Assembly: GCF_001645685.2 (NCBI RefSeq)
Contig: NZ_CP017080.1
Location: 2,098,001-2,162,000 of the forward strand
Reading direction: 5' to 3'
DNA length: 64,000 bases
Origin: Peribacillus muralis
Lineage (GTDB): Bacteria > Bacillota > Bacilli > Bacillales > DSM-1321
Each line of letters begins with the position of its first letter. The stretch's first letter is position 1. Below the pieces are notes generated by a model. That model saw only the letters and a program-made list of their open reading frames with translations. It had not been told where the DNA came from and did not search any database. Below, piece by piece: positions 1 to 8,759 of this stretch. Position numbers and translations under genes: made by a program.

Positions 1-1
1 T

Positions 2-1177
2 TCCGGAGTGTTTGTTCCTATCGTTGTCGGGATAGCCCTTATAACTTTCCTCGTATGGATCATTTGGGTGAATCCTGGCGTCTTTACATCAGCTTTTGAA
101 GCGATGATTGCGGTGCTCGTCATAGCCTGTCCCTGTGCTTTAGGTTTGGCAACGCCAACTTCCATCATGGCTGGATCAGGGCGGGCTGCAGAATTCGGAA
201 TCCTCTTTAAAGCAGGGGAGCATCTGGAAACGACGCATCGTATCGATACGGTCATTTTGGATAAGACGGGTACGGTAACGAATGGAACCCCGGTGCTGAC
301 TAATGTCATCGTCGGGAATGGCATGGAGGAAGAAGAATTCCTCTCACTTATCGGTGCAGCTGAAAAGCAATCTGAACATCCACTTGCCGAAGCAATCGTC
401 CAAGGAGTTCAAGCAAGAAAGATAGCACTTTCCGACGTTAGGGAGTTTGAAGCAATACCTGGTTATGGGGTAAAAGCGGTCGTGAAGCAAAATATGCTAT
501 TGGTTGGAACGCGTAAACTGATGAAGCGAAATAATGTGGATATCGCTTCGGCGGAAGCGGTTATGGAAGAACTTGAAGCGCAAGGAAAAACAGCCATGAT
601 CGCCAGCATCGAAGGAGAATATGCTGGAATCATAGCTGTTGCGGATACAATTAAGGAAACTTCCTTAGATGCGATCGCCAGGTTAAAAGCGATGGATATC
701 GAGGTCATCATGATAACCGGAGATAATCAACGGACGGCTAATGCCATCGGCAATCAAGTGGGCATTGACCAAGTAATTGCCGAGGTCCTTCCTGAAGGGA
801 AGGCGGAAGAAGTGAAAAAACTCCAGAATTCCGGTAAAAAAGTCGCGATGGTCGGTGATGGCATAAATGATGCACCTGCACTTGCCCTGGCTGATATCGG
901 CATGGCTATCGGAACCGGCACGGATATAGCGATGGAAGCAGCGGACATCACCCTGATCCGCGGTGATTTAAACAGTATTGCCGACGCAATTCTCATGAGC
1001 AGGAAAACGATGCGGAATATTAAACAAAACCTGTTTTGGGCCTTTGCTTATAACGTAATCGGAATACCGATCGCGGCAATCGGGCTGCTTGCCCCTTGGT
1101 TAGCTGGAGCTGCAATGGCCTTCAGTTCTGTTTCAGTCGTATTGAATGCGCTCCGCCTTCAAAGGGTGAAGCTCTAA
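2..1177 (+). CDS. copA: Copper-translocating P1B-type ATPase, C-terminal part
   Basis: ATP-driven Cu+ efflux pump of the inner membrane; only the C-terminal half is present because the reading frame is already open at the window edge. Counting from the GTG at 8, the intramembrane metal motif CPC is at residues 41-43, the phosphorylation motif DKTGT at 85-89, the SEHPLAEA nucleotide-binding motif at about 122-129 and the hinge GDGINDAP at 283-290. The end carries the YN and MxxSS signatures of the last two membrane helices ([21 protein letters not shown]), which are typical of Cu+ rather than Zn2+ pumps. Metal-binding N-terminal domains, if any, lie upstream of the window. A hairpin terminator follows directly. 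Copper specificity is inferred from these motifs. Confidence 0.95.
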   Translation, partial: SGVFVPIVVGIALITFLVWIIWVNPGVFTSAFEAMIAVLVIACPCALGLATPTSIMAGSGRAAEFGILFKAGEHLETTHRIDTVILDKTGTVTNGTPVLTNVIVGNGMEEEEFLSLIGAAEKQSEHPLAEAIVQGVQARKIALSDVREFEAIPGYGVKAVVKQNMLLVGTRKLMKRNNVDIASAEAVMEELEAQGKTAMIASIEGEYAGIIAVADTIKETSLDAIARLKAMDIEVIMITGDNQRTANAIGNQVGIDQVIAEVLPEGKAEEVKKLQNSGKKVAMVGDGINDAPALALADIGMAIGTGTDIAMEAADITLIRGDLNSIADAILMSRKTMRNIKQNLFWAFAYNVIGIPIAAIGLLAPWLAGAAMAFSSVSVVLNALRLQRVKL

Positions 1178-1196
1178 AGGCTCGTTTTTTACAATG

Positions 1197-1228
1197 AAGG
1201 CATTGGTACTCGTACCAATGCCTTTTTT
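1197..1228 (+). terminator. Rho-independent terminator after copA
   Basis: A 12-bp stem (AAGGCATTGGTA pairing with TACCAATGCCTT) around a four-base loop, followed by a T-run. It sits 19 bp after the copA stop and separates it from the convergent regulator gene. Confidence 0.9.
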
Positions 1229-1241
1229 CCTATTTGCTCAA

Positions 1242-1781
1242 TTAACTTTCTGGAATAATGGTAACGGCAATCGTCCTTACAGGTGCATCTTTTTCTTTTC
1301 CAGAGGAGTGGTAGTATTTAGTCATCAAATCATTTAATTCATTTTGAAATTGCATAAATCGATCCTCAGCAAGCTTTAATTCCACTATAGAGAAGGTTGC
1401 ACCATCTTCCTTACCGTTTCGTTCTTCCATTTTCGTCAAATAACTTTGGTATTGGGTCATAAGTGATAATTGATAAAGGGAAACATAATCCAGCTTCTTC
1501 TCAGCGGAAGCTTTTTTCCAATCTTCCACATTGATTGTAGCTTCCATTTCATTTAATGCGTAATATTTTTCCGAAACGGATTTGACCTTTTTTTCTTTAA
1601 TGATGCGGATAATGCCAGCATCCAGCATAGCTTGTATATGTCTATATAGAGTTGCTTGAGGCACTCCTTCAATGGTTTTTACCATTTCCAATGGAGTCAT
1701 GCCATGTTCTTTATTCCTCATCAGGACCTGTGAAATTTTCATTCGTACCGGATGCATTAAAACTTCAGCTTTATTGGCCAT
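1242..1781 (-). CDS. Helix-turn-helix transcriptional regulator (ArsR-like winged helix)
   Basis: A 179-residue DNA-binding protein. The first 75 residues form a winged helix-turn-helix: HPVRMKISQVLM as the opening helix, then TPLEMVKTIEGVPQATLYRHIQAML as the reading head, then a wing at KEKKVKSVSEKYYALNE. The remainder is mainly helical and probably serves dimerisation or effector binding; no cysteine-based metal site is visible. The gene is divergent from the yxlEFG-like transporter genes, with 133 bp and two palindromes between them. The simplest reading is that it represses that transporter and itself. It closely resembles HTH_20-type regulators found next to ABC transporters in Bacillaceae; the inducer is unknown. 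Confidence 0.8.
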   Translation of the reverse strand: MANKAEVLMHPVRMKISQVLMRNKEHGMTPLEMVKTIEGVPQATLYRHIQAMLDAGIIRIIKEKKVKSVSEKYYALNEMEATINVEDWKKASAEKKLDYVSLYQLSLMTQYQSYLTKMEERNGKEDGATFSIVELKLAEDRFMQFQNELNDLMTKYYHSSGKEKDAPVRTIAVTIIPES

Positions 1782-1810
1782 ACGTTTCTCCTCGTTAGTA
1801 GTTTAATCGT

Positions 1811-1834
1811 ATTCTTATTATAAATAATGAGAAT
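1811..1834. promoter_or_regulatory. Near-perfect palindrome in divergent promoter region
   Basis: Arms ATTCTTATTA and TAATGAGAAT flank a 4-base centre and match at 9 of 10 positions. It lies 30 bp upstream of the regulator start and probably overlaps its promoter. A candidate operator for the divergent HTH regulator; inferred from position only. Confidence 0.5.
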
Positions 1835-1864
1835 GGGTATTGCAATATTTCGTACCGGCAGTTA

Positions 1865-1892
1865 TTATTATCATTATCGATAATGATAATAA
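1865..1892. promoter_or_regulatory. 28-bp perfect palindrome, candidate operator
   Basis: Each 14-base arm (TTATTATCATTATC and its complement) matches perfectly with no spacer, ending 22 bp before the yxlE-like start. It contains the TGATAAT/ATTATCA elements of Fur/Zur-like boxes but in a different spacing. The adjacent HTH regulator is therefore a more economical ligand. It would block transcription into the transporter operon. Confidence 0.6.
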
Positions 1893-1914
1893 ACTTCGGG
1901 GGGAAGTGTAAGAA

Positions 1915-2154
1915 ATGCAGGTGCATTATGGAATAGAAGATATAGGAAGTATGGATGTAATGGCTTATCTTCCTTTGATTTTGCCGTTTATGGCTGTGGC
2001 TTTCCTATTGGTTTTAATTGCTTTGATTGATTTGTACAGACATAGAAAATCGAGGGATAATCTCCTTATATGGACCGTTGTCATCTTGTTTGTCAGCACG
2101 ATCGGTCCAATTTTGTACCTTGTTATCGGCAGAAAGGATCGCTGGAGATGCTGA
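1915..2154 (+). CDS. YxlE-like small membrane protein (PLDc_N domain)
   Basis: A 79-residue membrane protein with two hydrophobic segments (about residues 19-40 and 50-72) and the PLDc_N pattern in which the second helix ends at GPILYLVIGRKD. In B. subtilis the homologous YxlE sits in the sigY-yxlCDEFG operon, directly before the ABC transporter genes yxlF and yxlG. The same three-gene order is seen here, without sigY or yxlC/D. The ATG is preceded by GGGGGGAAG at a normal distance. The stop overlaps the start of the next gene by 7 bp, so the three genes are translationally coupled. The function is unproven; a role as accessory subunit or membrane regulator of the transporter is inference. 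Confidence 0.75.
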   Translation: MQVHYGIEDIGSMDVMAYLPLILPFMAVAFLLVLIALIDLYRHRKSRDNLLIWTVVILFVSTIGPILYLVIGRKDRWRC

Positions 2155-3056
2155 AACTTGAAATCAGAAATGTGACAAAAGCATTTGATGGAAAAGTCGC
2201 TGTGGATAATTTCTCGATGGATGTGAGGGCGGGGGTATGTGTCGGCTTGATTGGACCGAATGGTGCGGGGAAATCCAGCTTAATAAAAGTGATTTCAAAT
2301 GTCATCGATCCGGACGGAGGCGAAGTTTTGCTCGATGGACAAAACATATCGAAAATGAAAAGCCAAATTGGTTATCTGCCGCAGTATCCTAATTTTTATA
2401 ATTGGATGACGGCAACCGAAACACTTACGTTTATGGGGCGCCTTTCAGGATTGCTAAAACGGGACTTAACAAGCGCCATCCCGGAAATCTTAGCAAAAGT
2501 GGGTCTGTATGGTGAAGAGGATTCCAAGGTTGGCACATTTTCCGGCGGCATGAAACAGAGACTTGGCATTGCTCAAGCTTTGCTGCATAGTCCTTCGCTT
2601 ATTGTTTTGGATGAACCCGTTTCCGCATTAGATCCTATTGGTCGAAGGGAGGTGTTGAACCTGATTGGAGAAATGAAAAAAGAAACGACGATTTTATTAT
2701 CAACTCACATTTTAGGCGATGCGGAAGAAGTATGCGATAGGTTTGCCATTGTGAAAAAAGGAAGAAAAATAGAGGATGCCACAATCGCTAATCTATTAAA
2801 CCGTAATGGGAAAAATAAGCTTTGCGTAAAAATCGCAGCGAAGGATCAAAAATGGATAGGCATCGTAAAAAACCTCCCTTGTGTGAAAGGTGTGGAGGTC
2901 ATTGGGACAGAAGTCAATATACATGTGGACAACATCGATGAAAATAAAACACTAGTCCTTAAAAATGCACTCGAGCATGAAGTGGACATTATAAAATTCG
3001 AAATGAAAAACGATACTCTAGAAGATATTTTCCTGAAATTGGTGGTCATGAAATGA
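2148..3056 (+). CDS. ABC transporter ATP-binding protein (YxlF-like)
   Basis: Cytoplasmic ATPase subunit, 302 residues, of a two-component ABC exporter-type system. It shows Walker A GPNGAGKSS, Q-loop region YLPQYPNF, signature FSGGMKQRLG, Walker B LIVLDEP and the switch histidine in LLSTHILGD. The C-terminal 90 residues form the variable domain often found in YxlF/NatA-type ATPases. I take ATG 2148 as the start, not an upstream in-frame ATG at 2070. It has AAAGGA nine bases before it, and the protein then begins MLKLEIRNVTKAF as family members do. It overlaps the yxlE-like gene by 7 bp and the permease by 4 bp (ATGA). The substrate is unknown. Confidence 0.9.
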   Translation: MLKLEIRNVTKAFDGKVAVDNFSMDVRAGVCVGLIGPNGAGKSSLIKVISNVIDPDGGEVLLDGQNISKMKSQIGYLPQYPNFYNWMTATETLTFMGRLSGLLKRDLTSAIPEILAKVGLYGEEDSKVGTFSGGMKQRLGIAQALLHSPSLIVLDEPVSALDPIGRREVLNLIGEMKKETTILLSTHILGDAEEVCDRFAIVKKGRKIEDATIANLLNRNGKNKLCVKIAAKDQKWIGIVKNLPCVKGVEVIGTEVNIHVDNIDENKTLVLKNALEHEVDIIKFEMKNDTLEDIFLKLVVMK

Positions 3057-3841
3057 ATGCCTTTAATGTACTAATGAAAAAAGAATTCATGCAAATGTTG
3101 AGGGACAATAAAGTTATTTGGCTGCCACTCGTTTTTATTTTATTAGGCATGACACAGCCGATAGTAACCCATTTAATGCCTTCCATCGTCAAAGCATTGG
3201 CCGGGGGGCAAGGAATCATGATCGATCCGAATATGATGGCATTAAAAGGAGGAGAGGTGTTAGCCAGTACATTAGCTTCGCAATTTGACCAGCTCGGTCT
3301 TATGATCCTTGTCATCTCCATGATGGGGATGATACAGACGGATAAAGCAGATGGCATGTTGGCCTTCATCTTAACGCGGCCTGTTACCGTAAGTTCCTAT
3401 ATTGCAGGTAAAATCGCCTCCCATTTTATAATCTCAGCTATTAGTGTAGTACTTGGATATGTTGCTTCCACTATATTTGTAAATTACCTTTTCACTAATG
3501 TACCATTTTCACGTATGATACCTGCACTTTCATTATATCTTGTATGGGTTCTCTTTATTGTCACTTTTACAGCGATGATCAGTACTATCATTACTGGTCA
3601 AGGAGTAATCGCTTTAATTTCGATAGTCTTCCTAATAGGCTGCAGAATCTTCGTCGGTTTAAGTCCTTTACTCGATATAATCAATTCAGCCAGTATGAGC
3701 AAACATGCCATGACGTTACTCATCACAGGCAGAATAAGTTCACAGGCAGTAATCAACCTGCTTGTGACGTCATTTTGGATCATACTCATGCTAAATGTAA
3801 CCCATTATTGGATTGTAAATAAAAAATTCAATCATGAATAA
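3053..3841 (+). CDS. ABC transporter permease (YxlG-like, ABC-2 type)
   Basis: A 262-residue membrane partner of the preceding ATPase. It begins with a short cytoplasmic helix (LMKKEFMQMLRDNK) typical of ABC-2 permeases. A first membrane helix, a large extracytoplasmic segment and about five further hydrophobic segments follow. The ILTRPVTVSSYIAGKI stretch after the second helix is the usual coupling region of this family. Start and stop overlap the ATPase gene (ATGA), so stoichiometric production is likely. By family it exports or extracts membrane-active compounds. The substrate cannot be read from the sequence. Confidence 0.88.
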   Translation: MNAFNVLMKKEFMQMLRDNKVIWLPLVFILLGMTQPIVTHLMPSIVKALAGGQGIMIDPNMMALKGGEVLASTLASQFDQLGLMILVISMMGMIQTDKADGMLAFILTRPVTVSSYIAGKIASHFIISAISVVLGYVASTIFVNYLFTNVPFSRMIPALSLYLVWVLFIVTFTAMISTIITGQGVIALISIVFLIGCRIFVGLSPLLDIINSASMSKHAMTLLITGRISSQAVINLLVTSFWIILMLNVTHYWIVNKKFNHE

Positions 3842-4165
3842 GGACGTGTATTCTATCTAAATGGAAGCCGATGACAAGCGAGCATTGGCTTTTTTTATAG
3901 GAAAAAGCCTTGAGAGGTTCTCCTCATGAATTGGCACGATTCAGCTCTCAATTCAGCAACAATTAGAAAATTTTCACAAGATTAATTAATCGTGTAAATA
4001 ATAGAAAAAAATGAAACAAACGAATGAAAAAATGGTAACATTTAGATGGTGATTGTTTTGGATAGGAGTTGATATGTGAAGAGAGGCATAACCAATATGT
4101 AAAATTATTAGAATGCTATGTAAAAGTAATGGTACAAAAAAATTGAAAAAAGATTCGGTGATTAT
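3842..4165. other. Intergenic gap with one terminator
   Basis: Apart from the hairpin at 3865-3896 this 324-bp AT-rich stretch holds no convincing gene. An AGGAG at 4056-4060 precedes a GTG-initiated eight-codon frame ending at an in-frame TAA, too short to call. The promoter of the following rodA-like gene must lie here, but no strong -35/-10 pair stands out. Confidence 0.5.
3865..3896 (+). terminator. Rho-independent terminator of the transporter operon
   Basis: AAGCCGATG pairs with CATTGGCTT (one G-T pair) across a 9-base loop and is followed by seven T. It sits 23 bp after the permease stop. Confidence 0.8.
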
Positions 4166-5317
4166 GTGAACAAACGAAAAAGTTATTTTGATTCCAATCT
4201 GGCTCTGTTAATTATCATGTTGATGATTTTCAGCAGCGTTAGTTTATACAGCGCGCAAAAATATGCACAGTTAAATGTGGATTATTCCCAACAGCAAATT
4301 GTATGGTTTGTCATAAGTGGTTTGATTGTGCTGGTCATTTTTTATTTTGATTTTGAATCGATCATGAAACTGACTCCGTATATATATACATTCGGCATAC
4401 TGCTGCTATTGTTCGTCTTATTAGGACCAGAATCGATTGCCCCGGTCAGGAAGGGGGCGAAATCGTGGATTGAAATTCGAGGATTAGGCTCGATACAACC
4501 CTCCGAGTTCATGAAAATCTTTTTAATATTGATGCTGTCCTATATCCTGACTAAACATATTGATAAGTTTCCAGTAGGCGATATAAGGTTTGATATCAGG
4601 CTATTATGTAAGATGGGGCTGCTGGCAGCTTTGCCAATTGGTCTAACCCTGTTGCAAAACGATTTTGGAACTTCATTGGTAATGGCCGTCATCACCATGG
4701 GGATTATTCTCGTATCGGGAATCAATTGGAAGATGATCGCATCTGTGGTTACGGTAGTGGTCGGGTTTATATGTTCCCTAGTTATTACTTATTTGTATGA
4801 TCCCAACCTATTATTGGGCTTATTGGATGGGTATCAATTGGATAGGATCAATTCTTGGCTCGATCCATTTGGCCATGGGCAGGGAATCGGGTACCAATTG
4901 AAGCAATCCATATTGGCAATCGGTTCCGGGATGACGGAAGGGAAAGGCTTCAACCAAAGCGATGTCTACATTCCTGAGGCGCATACCGATTTCATATTTA
5001 CGATAGTTGCCGAGGAGTTTGGGTTCATTGGGGCGAGTTTGTTAATATCCCTTTATTTCTTCATTATTTATAAAATCGTTGCGACAGCTATGAATTCCTC
5101 TTTTTTCGAATCCTTTATTTGTGTAGGTGTCATCTCCTTCTTGACCTTTCACATCTTTCAAAATATCGGAATGGTCATCGGACTCATTCCCATCACGGGC
5201 ATTCCGCTGCCTTTGATGAGCTACGGAGGGAGCTCGGTAATGGCTACGATGATGGGGCTTGGATTGGTATTGAATGTTTCATTGAAGAAAAAGGATTACA
5301 TGTTTTCTAATGAGTGA
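4166..5317 (+). CDS. RodA/FtsW/SpoVE (SEDS) family peptidoglycan polymerase
   Basis: Polytopic membrane protein of 383 residues, the length of B. subtilis RodA (about 390). SEDS proteins polymerise lipid II into glycan strands together with a class B penicillin-binding protein. Family landmarks are visible: GAKSWIEIRGLGSIQPSEFMK after the third helix, the loop with VYIPEAHTDFIFTIVAEEFG containing the catalytic aspartate (TDFIF), and the closing signature ITGIPLPLMSYGGSS. These match RodA better than FtsW. The start is GTG 4166 and its ribosome site is weak. No PBP gene is adjacent, so it may be a second, condition-specific copy of RodA rather than the elongation enzyme itself; that last point is inference. 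Confidence 0.88.
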   Translation: MNKRKSYFDSNLALLIIMLMIFSSVSLYSAQKYAQLNVDYSQQQIVWFVISGLIVLVIFYFDFESIMKLTPYIYTFGILLLLFVLLGPESIAPVRKGAKSWIEIRGLGSIQPSEFMKIFLILMLSYILTKHIDKFPVGDIRFDIRLLCKMGLLAALPIGLTLLQNDFGTSLVMAVITMGIILVSGINWKMIASVVTVVVGFICSLVITYLYDPNLLLGLLDGYQLDRINSWLDPFGHGQGIGYQLKQSILAIGSGMTEGKGFNQSDVYIPEAHTDFIFTIVAEEFGFIGASLLISLYFFIIYKIVATAMNSSFFESFICVGVISFLTFHIFQNIGMVIGLIPITGIPLPLMSYGGSSVMATMMGLGLVLNVSLKKKDYMFSNE

Positions 5318-5343
5318 CAAATTATATCCTCATGTTAGCTTCT

Positions 5344-5368
5344 AGATCAAGCGATGCTTGGTCTTTTT
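5344..5368 (+). terminator. Rho-independent terminator after rodA-like gene
   Basis: AGATCAAGC pairs with GCTTGGTCT across a GAT loop (one T-G pair), then a T-run. It lies 26 bp after the stop codon. Confidence 0.85.
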
Positions 5369-5554
5369 GTAGCTAAAAAAGCAGATAAATCGAGTGATAT
5401 TGAAGCCATGTCACCGATCAGCTGATGTATTAAACGCACGCAAGTGGTGTTGAGCCAGGGCGACCACTAAGTGCATGATTGATACATTCCTTTATAGTTA
5501 GGGCGATTATCGATATAATAAATGTAAATCACTTATATAAAGGAGCAACAAATA

Positions 5555-6151
5555 ATGACGAAGATTGATGAAACAAGGGATCTTATTATTAAGACATCCT
5601 TGGCTTTGTTTAATAAAAAAGGTTATAGTCAAACATCTATTCAGGATATCATGAGTGAATCGGGCTTACCTAAAGGGGCAATCTACAGAAGGTTTGAAAA
5701 CAAAAACGAAATCGCTCTTGCAGCTTTTGATTACGCAGGAGGTATTATTTGGAGTCATTTCTTTGAGGCTACTAAGTCTATGGGAACAGCAACAGAGAAA
5801 TTAATCGCAATGTGCCATGTTTATCAGGATGCGGTATATAATCCGCCAATTGAGGGAGGTTGCCCTTTACTCAATACAGCAATTGAGAGCGATTTTGGTT
5901 TCCAGGAGCTTCATGAGAAAGCTTCGGAAGCTTATAATCAAACATTACTTTTTATTCAATCTGTCATTGAAGAAGGGATTAGAAATCAAGAATTTCGTCA
6001 AGACGTTAATTCTTATTCACTTGCTTCCTTTCTGTTTTCAACTATTGAAGGTGCAGTGATGGCAAGCCGTTTATCACTCAATAATGATCACATGTTCCAC
6101 AGTATTGAACAAGTTGAAGTATTGTTGCAGCATTACAAGAATGGAAGGTAG
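5555..6151 (+). CDS. TetR/AcrR family transcriptional repressor
   Basis: A 198-residue regulator. Residues 8-55 carry the TetR helix-turn-helix: LIIKTSLALFNKKGYSQTSI leads to IMSESGLPKGAIYRRFENKNE. The C-terminal part is an all-helical ligand domain of the LmrA/YxaF kind, with the GGCPLLNTAIE segment usual in that subgroup. The start ATG follows AAAGGAG at 8 bp. It stands just upstream of, and in the same direction as, a DJ-1/PfpI gene and two small membrane genes. An inverted repeat at 6236-6254 in that gap is a good operator candidate. Likely role: repression of those genes in the absence of an unidentified small molecule. Confidence 0.88.
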   Translation: MTKIDETRDLIIKTSLALFNKKGYSQTSIQDIMSESGLPKGAIYRRFENKNEIALAAFDYAGGIIWSHFFEATKSMGTATEKLIAMCHVYQDAVYNPPIEGGCPLLNTAIESDFGFQELHEKASEAYNQTLLFIQSVIEEGIRNQEFRQDVNSYSLASFLFSTIEGAVMASRLSLNNDHMFHSIEQVEVLLQHYKNGR

Positions 6152-6235
6152 GAGGTACTTTTGCCTTCCGTTCAATAAGTTTTCACATTTTCACAGGTTG
6201 CATAAATATGTTTCCTAAGATAGAATACAATTATC

Positions 6236-6254
6236 GGACCGGACGGTTCGGTCC
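6236..6254. promoter_or_regulatory. Candidate TetR-family operator
   Basis: GGACCG and CGGTCC form an inverted repeat with a 7-base centre (GACGGTT). GC-rich GACC/GGTC half-sites of this spacing are common operators of TetR proteins. It sits 33 bp upstream of the DJ-1-like start and downstream of the tetR gene. Inferred, not proven. Confidence 0.55.
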
Positions 6255-6287
6255 TAGATTATTCGATGAAAAGCGAGGGATTTATTG

Positions 6288-7292
6288 ATGCATATTCAAG
6301 TTGTGTTATTTGATGGTTTTGATTTACTGGATGCAATTGCTCCTTATGAAGTTTTTACTGCTGCGGCGATGTATACCAATCAAGAGTTAACGGTGGAATT
6401 AGTAACAGCAGAAGGAAAACGTATGGTGAAAAGTGGTATTAATGACTTGATGATTCCAGCGAGCGGTAAGCTTGACGTAACTCGCGGAGGAATCATCCTT
6501 GTGCCTGGCGCATCCGGGTCAGTCAATGGGGATGGACCCGATTCAGTGCCAACAAAGCTAAAGCGCGCGATGGAGACGGATTTAAGTAACATGTTAAAAA
6601 ATGCTTTTGATAATTCAGACATACTCGTGTCGACAGTTTGTGGAGGTTCTCTCATTCTTGCAATGAAAGGTTTATTAGTCGGTCGCCATGCCGTAACGCA
6701 TCATATGGGAATGGAATTATTAGCTGCGACGGATGCAATTCCTATTAATGCACGAATTGTTGATGACGGAAATTTAGTAACCGGCGGTGGTGTTACTTCG
6801 GGAATTGATGTGGCCCTATATTTAATTGACCGAGAATTAGGTCCTCGTATTGCGCACGCAGTTGAACAATTATTCGAATATGAACGGAGAGGGACAGTGT
6901 GGAGAGCAGTAGGAGATGCACCAAAAGAAGAAAAAGAAATTGAAGTAACAACGGCCTCTCCTCCCCTCCCATCTATGAAAGGCGGATTGGATAATACCTT
7001 CGTTGGGGAATGGGACACGACTCTTTCAACACCGATTGGTAAGCTAACAGTTCTTTTGAATCTATTTTCTGAAGACGGACGATTCTACGGGACCGCTAAG
7101 CAAGGAGACGATATCGCTACATTAGAGAATCTTATAATTGAAGGCGATCGATTAAAATGGTCTATGTTGTCAACGAAGCCAATGCGTTTAAATTTGAAAT
7201 TCTCTGTTTCGGTAAATGGAGACAGTATGTCTGGTGAAGCGAAAGCGGGAATGCTGCCTTCATCAAAACTAGTTGGGCACCGTGTGCTATAG
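6288..7292 (+). CDS. DJ-1/PfpI family protein with C-terminal lipocalin-like domain
   Basis: Two-domain protein of 334 residues. Residues 1-195 form a class I glutamine-amidotransferase-like (DJ-1/PfpI) fold with the nucleophile elbow STVCGGSLILA (Cys118) and an acidic residue near the N-terminus (FDGFDLLD). Relatives include isonitrile hydratases and GlxA-type proteins. Residues about 235-334 form a beta-rich extension (FVGEWDTTLSTPIGK ... GRFYGTAKQGD) like the small lipocalin-like domain appended to some hydrolases. The usual DJ-1 protein is about 190-230 residues, so this is a fusion. I choose ATG 6288 because AGCGAGGGA precedes it by 7 bp; a TTG lies one codon earlier. The substrate is unknown. 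It is probably under the adjacent TetR regulator. Confidence 0.8.
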   Translation: MHIQVVLFDGFDLLDAIAPYEVFTAAAMYTNQELTVELVTAEGKRMVKSGINDLMIPASGKLDVTRGGIILVPGASGSVNGDGPDSVPTKLKRAMETDLSNMLKNAFDNSDILVSTVCGGSLILAMKGLLVGRHAVTHHMGMELLAATDAIPINARIVDDGNLVTGGGVTSGIDVALYLIDRELGPRIAHAVEQLFEYERRGTVWRAVGDAPKEEKEIEVTTASPPLPSMKGGLDNTFVGEWDTTLSTPIGKLTVLLNLFSEDGRFYGTAKQGDDIATLENLIIEGDRLKWSMLSTKPMRLNLKFSVSVNGDSMSGEAKAGMLPSSKLVGHRVL

Positions 7293-7333
7293 GGAGTCAC
7301 AAAGGATATTACTTACTGGATAAGGAGTTAAAT

Positions 7334-7771
7334 ATGTATCAGTTATTGGTGTTCATTCATGTAATAAGCGCGATATTTCTTGGAAGCTTTCTTGTGCTTC
7401 CATGGATGATTAAGACAATATTTTCTCGTACGGGTGATGAGTTTATTGGATTTCTTCGAATGGCTTTAAGCTTTCTCCGTTCTGGTCACTATGCGCTTAT
7501 CTTTCTAATGGTAAGTGGGGGGTGGATGGTAACAGGATATTCAGCGTTTCCATCAATCCTGTGGGTGAGTATAGCTGTTGTTCTGCTTTTGTTGATAGGT
7601 GCACTTATGGGAATGATTCTCAAAACCTTAAAGAAAATCATTAAGGAAGATTATCCTAGTAATCACTTCGCGGAAAATCTTACAAAGTTAAGAACGATGA
7701 GTTGGGTGATGTTTTTAACGATTTTAATTGCTGTTTTAATAATGACGAATCCAAATTTACTTAATGTTTAG
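7334..7771 (+). CDS. Small integral membrane protein (DUF2269-like)
   Basis: A 145-residue protein with four hydrophobic helices (about 3-24, 48-70, 75-100 and 120-140). The pattern HVISAIFLGSFLVLP in the first helix and GHYALIFLMVSGGWM in the second resemble DUF2269-type membrane proteins. No catalytic motif is visible apart from two histidines in helices (HVIS, GHYA). It follows the DJ-1-like gene by 41 bp and precedes another membrane gene by 17 bp. The three were probably co-transcribed under the TetR regulator. The function is unknown. Confidence 0.7.
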   Translation: MYQLLVFIHVISAIFLGSFLVLPWMIKTIFSRTGDEFIGFLRMALSFLRSGHYALIFLMVSGGWMVTGYSAFPSILWVSIAVVLLLLIGALMGMILKTLKKIIKEDYPSNHFAENLTKLRTMSWVMFLTILIAVLIMTNPNLLNV

Positions 7772-7788
7772 GAGGAAGGATAGACACA

Positions 7789-8409
7789 TTGAAAGATAAT
7801 GCTAAAGTAATAAGGACTATCATGTTAATTATTCCGTTTATGTGGGTACTTCATACCCTTTCGAAAAACTTTATGGTCGATCCCGATTTTCAAGGGTTTC
7901 TATCAAAAAAAGACGAGCTATTAGCACATGAATCGTTGTGGGTGGTTATTATTCGTATTCACATTATATTAGCCACCACCTCACTCATAACCGGTCCTCT
8001 TGGAATGATTAAGTCAATTAGGGTCAAGTTTTTAAAATTTCATCGGTGGAATGGCCGTATTTATGTTTTATCAATCGCTTTGAATTACATTCCTGGATTG
8101 TACGTGTCATTCTTTGCAACGGGAGGTTGGCTAAGTACTGTAGGCTTTCTTATCTTAAACACCCTTTGGATAACCACAACACTACTTGGCTATTCGTATA
8201 TTAAAAAGAGACAAGTACTTGCACACAGCAAGTGGATGATCAGAAGCTTTTTTCTTTCCTTTGCCAACATGATCATTTATATAATTGTCGCGATTTTTCA
8301 CAATGCACTAAGTTTTTCTTACGACACTTCATACACGATGGCAGTTTGGCTTTGCTGGATTCTTAATATTTCGTTAGCAGAGTTGTTAATCAGAAAGAAG
8401 ATAGTCTAG
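7789..8409 (+). CDS. DUF2306-like multi-pass membrane protein
   Basis: A 206-residue protein with about six membrane helices. It contains the family pattern RIHIILATTSLITGPLG, then FHRWNGRIYV at the start of a loop and HSKWMIRSFFLSFAN later. These conserved histidine/arginine positions are the hallmark of DUF2306 proteins such as B. subtilis YozB relatives. The start is TTG 7789, with the strong ribosome site AGGAGGAAGGA nine bases before it. The biochemical role is not known for the family. The location suggests it works with the preceding small membrane protein and the DJ-1-like enzyme. Confidence 0.75.
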   Translation: MKDNAKVIRTIMLIIPFMWVLHTLSKNFMVDPDFQGFLSKKDELLAHESLWVVIIRIHIILATTSLITGPLGMIKSIRVKFLKFHRWNGRIYVLSIALNYIPGLYVSFFATGGWLSTVGFLILNTLWITTTLLGYSYIKKRQVLAHSKWMIRSFFLSFANMIIYIIVAIFHNALSFSYDTSYTMAVWLCWILNISLAELLIRKKIV

Positions 8410-8759
8410 GCGGATTTTGTAAAACGAAAAAAATTGACGATTCGAATTTCTTTGTTTTACATTTTAATTTTCATAGTAGAGCTTCCTCCTTAAGATGAGT
8501 TTTGGTTTGGGTATACTCTCATCATACTGAGGGGCTCTATTTTTTTTGAAGAAGAAATTTAGTGCTCTACAGGTATATAACGAAGCAGGATAGTTGATTA
8601 GGAAAGATCTGCGAAGTTGTAGAGTGTCAACCTGGTGATATTCTACAGTATCAAAAAAATTCATTCACATTAGTTGAATAAAGGAGAGTATCCGATCTCG
8701 CGACTAGATGAAATGTGGGCTTTTTAAGTGCAAAAAAACAGCCTGTTAGCTGCCTGTAA

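Noticed and set aside
1865..1892. Fur box
   Set aside because: TGATAAT elements are present, but the 28-bp symmetric arrangement differs from the 7-1-7 Fur consensus and a dedicated regulator is adjacent; kept only as an alternative.
8464..8664. 66-codon minus-strand frame after the DUF2306-like gene
   Set aside because: Unusual composition, no ribosome site, no recognisable features.
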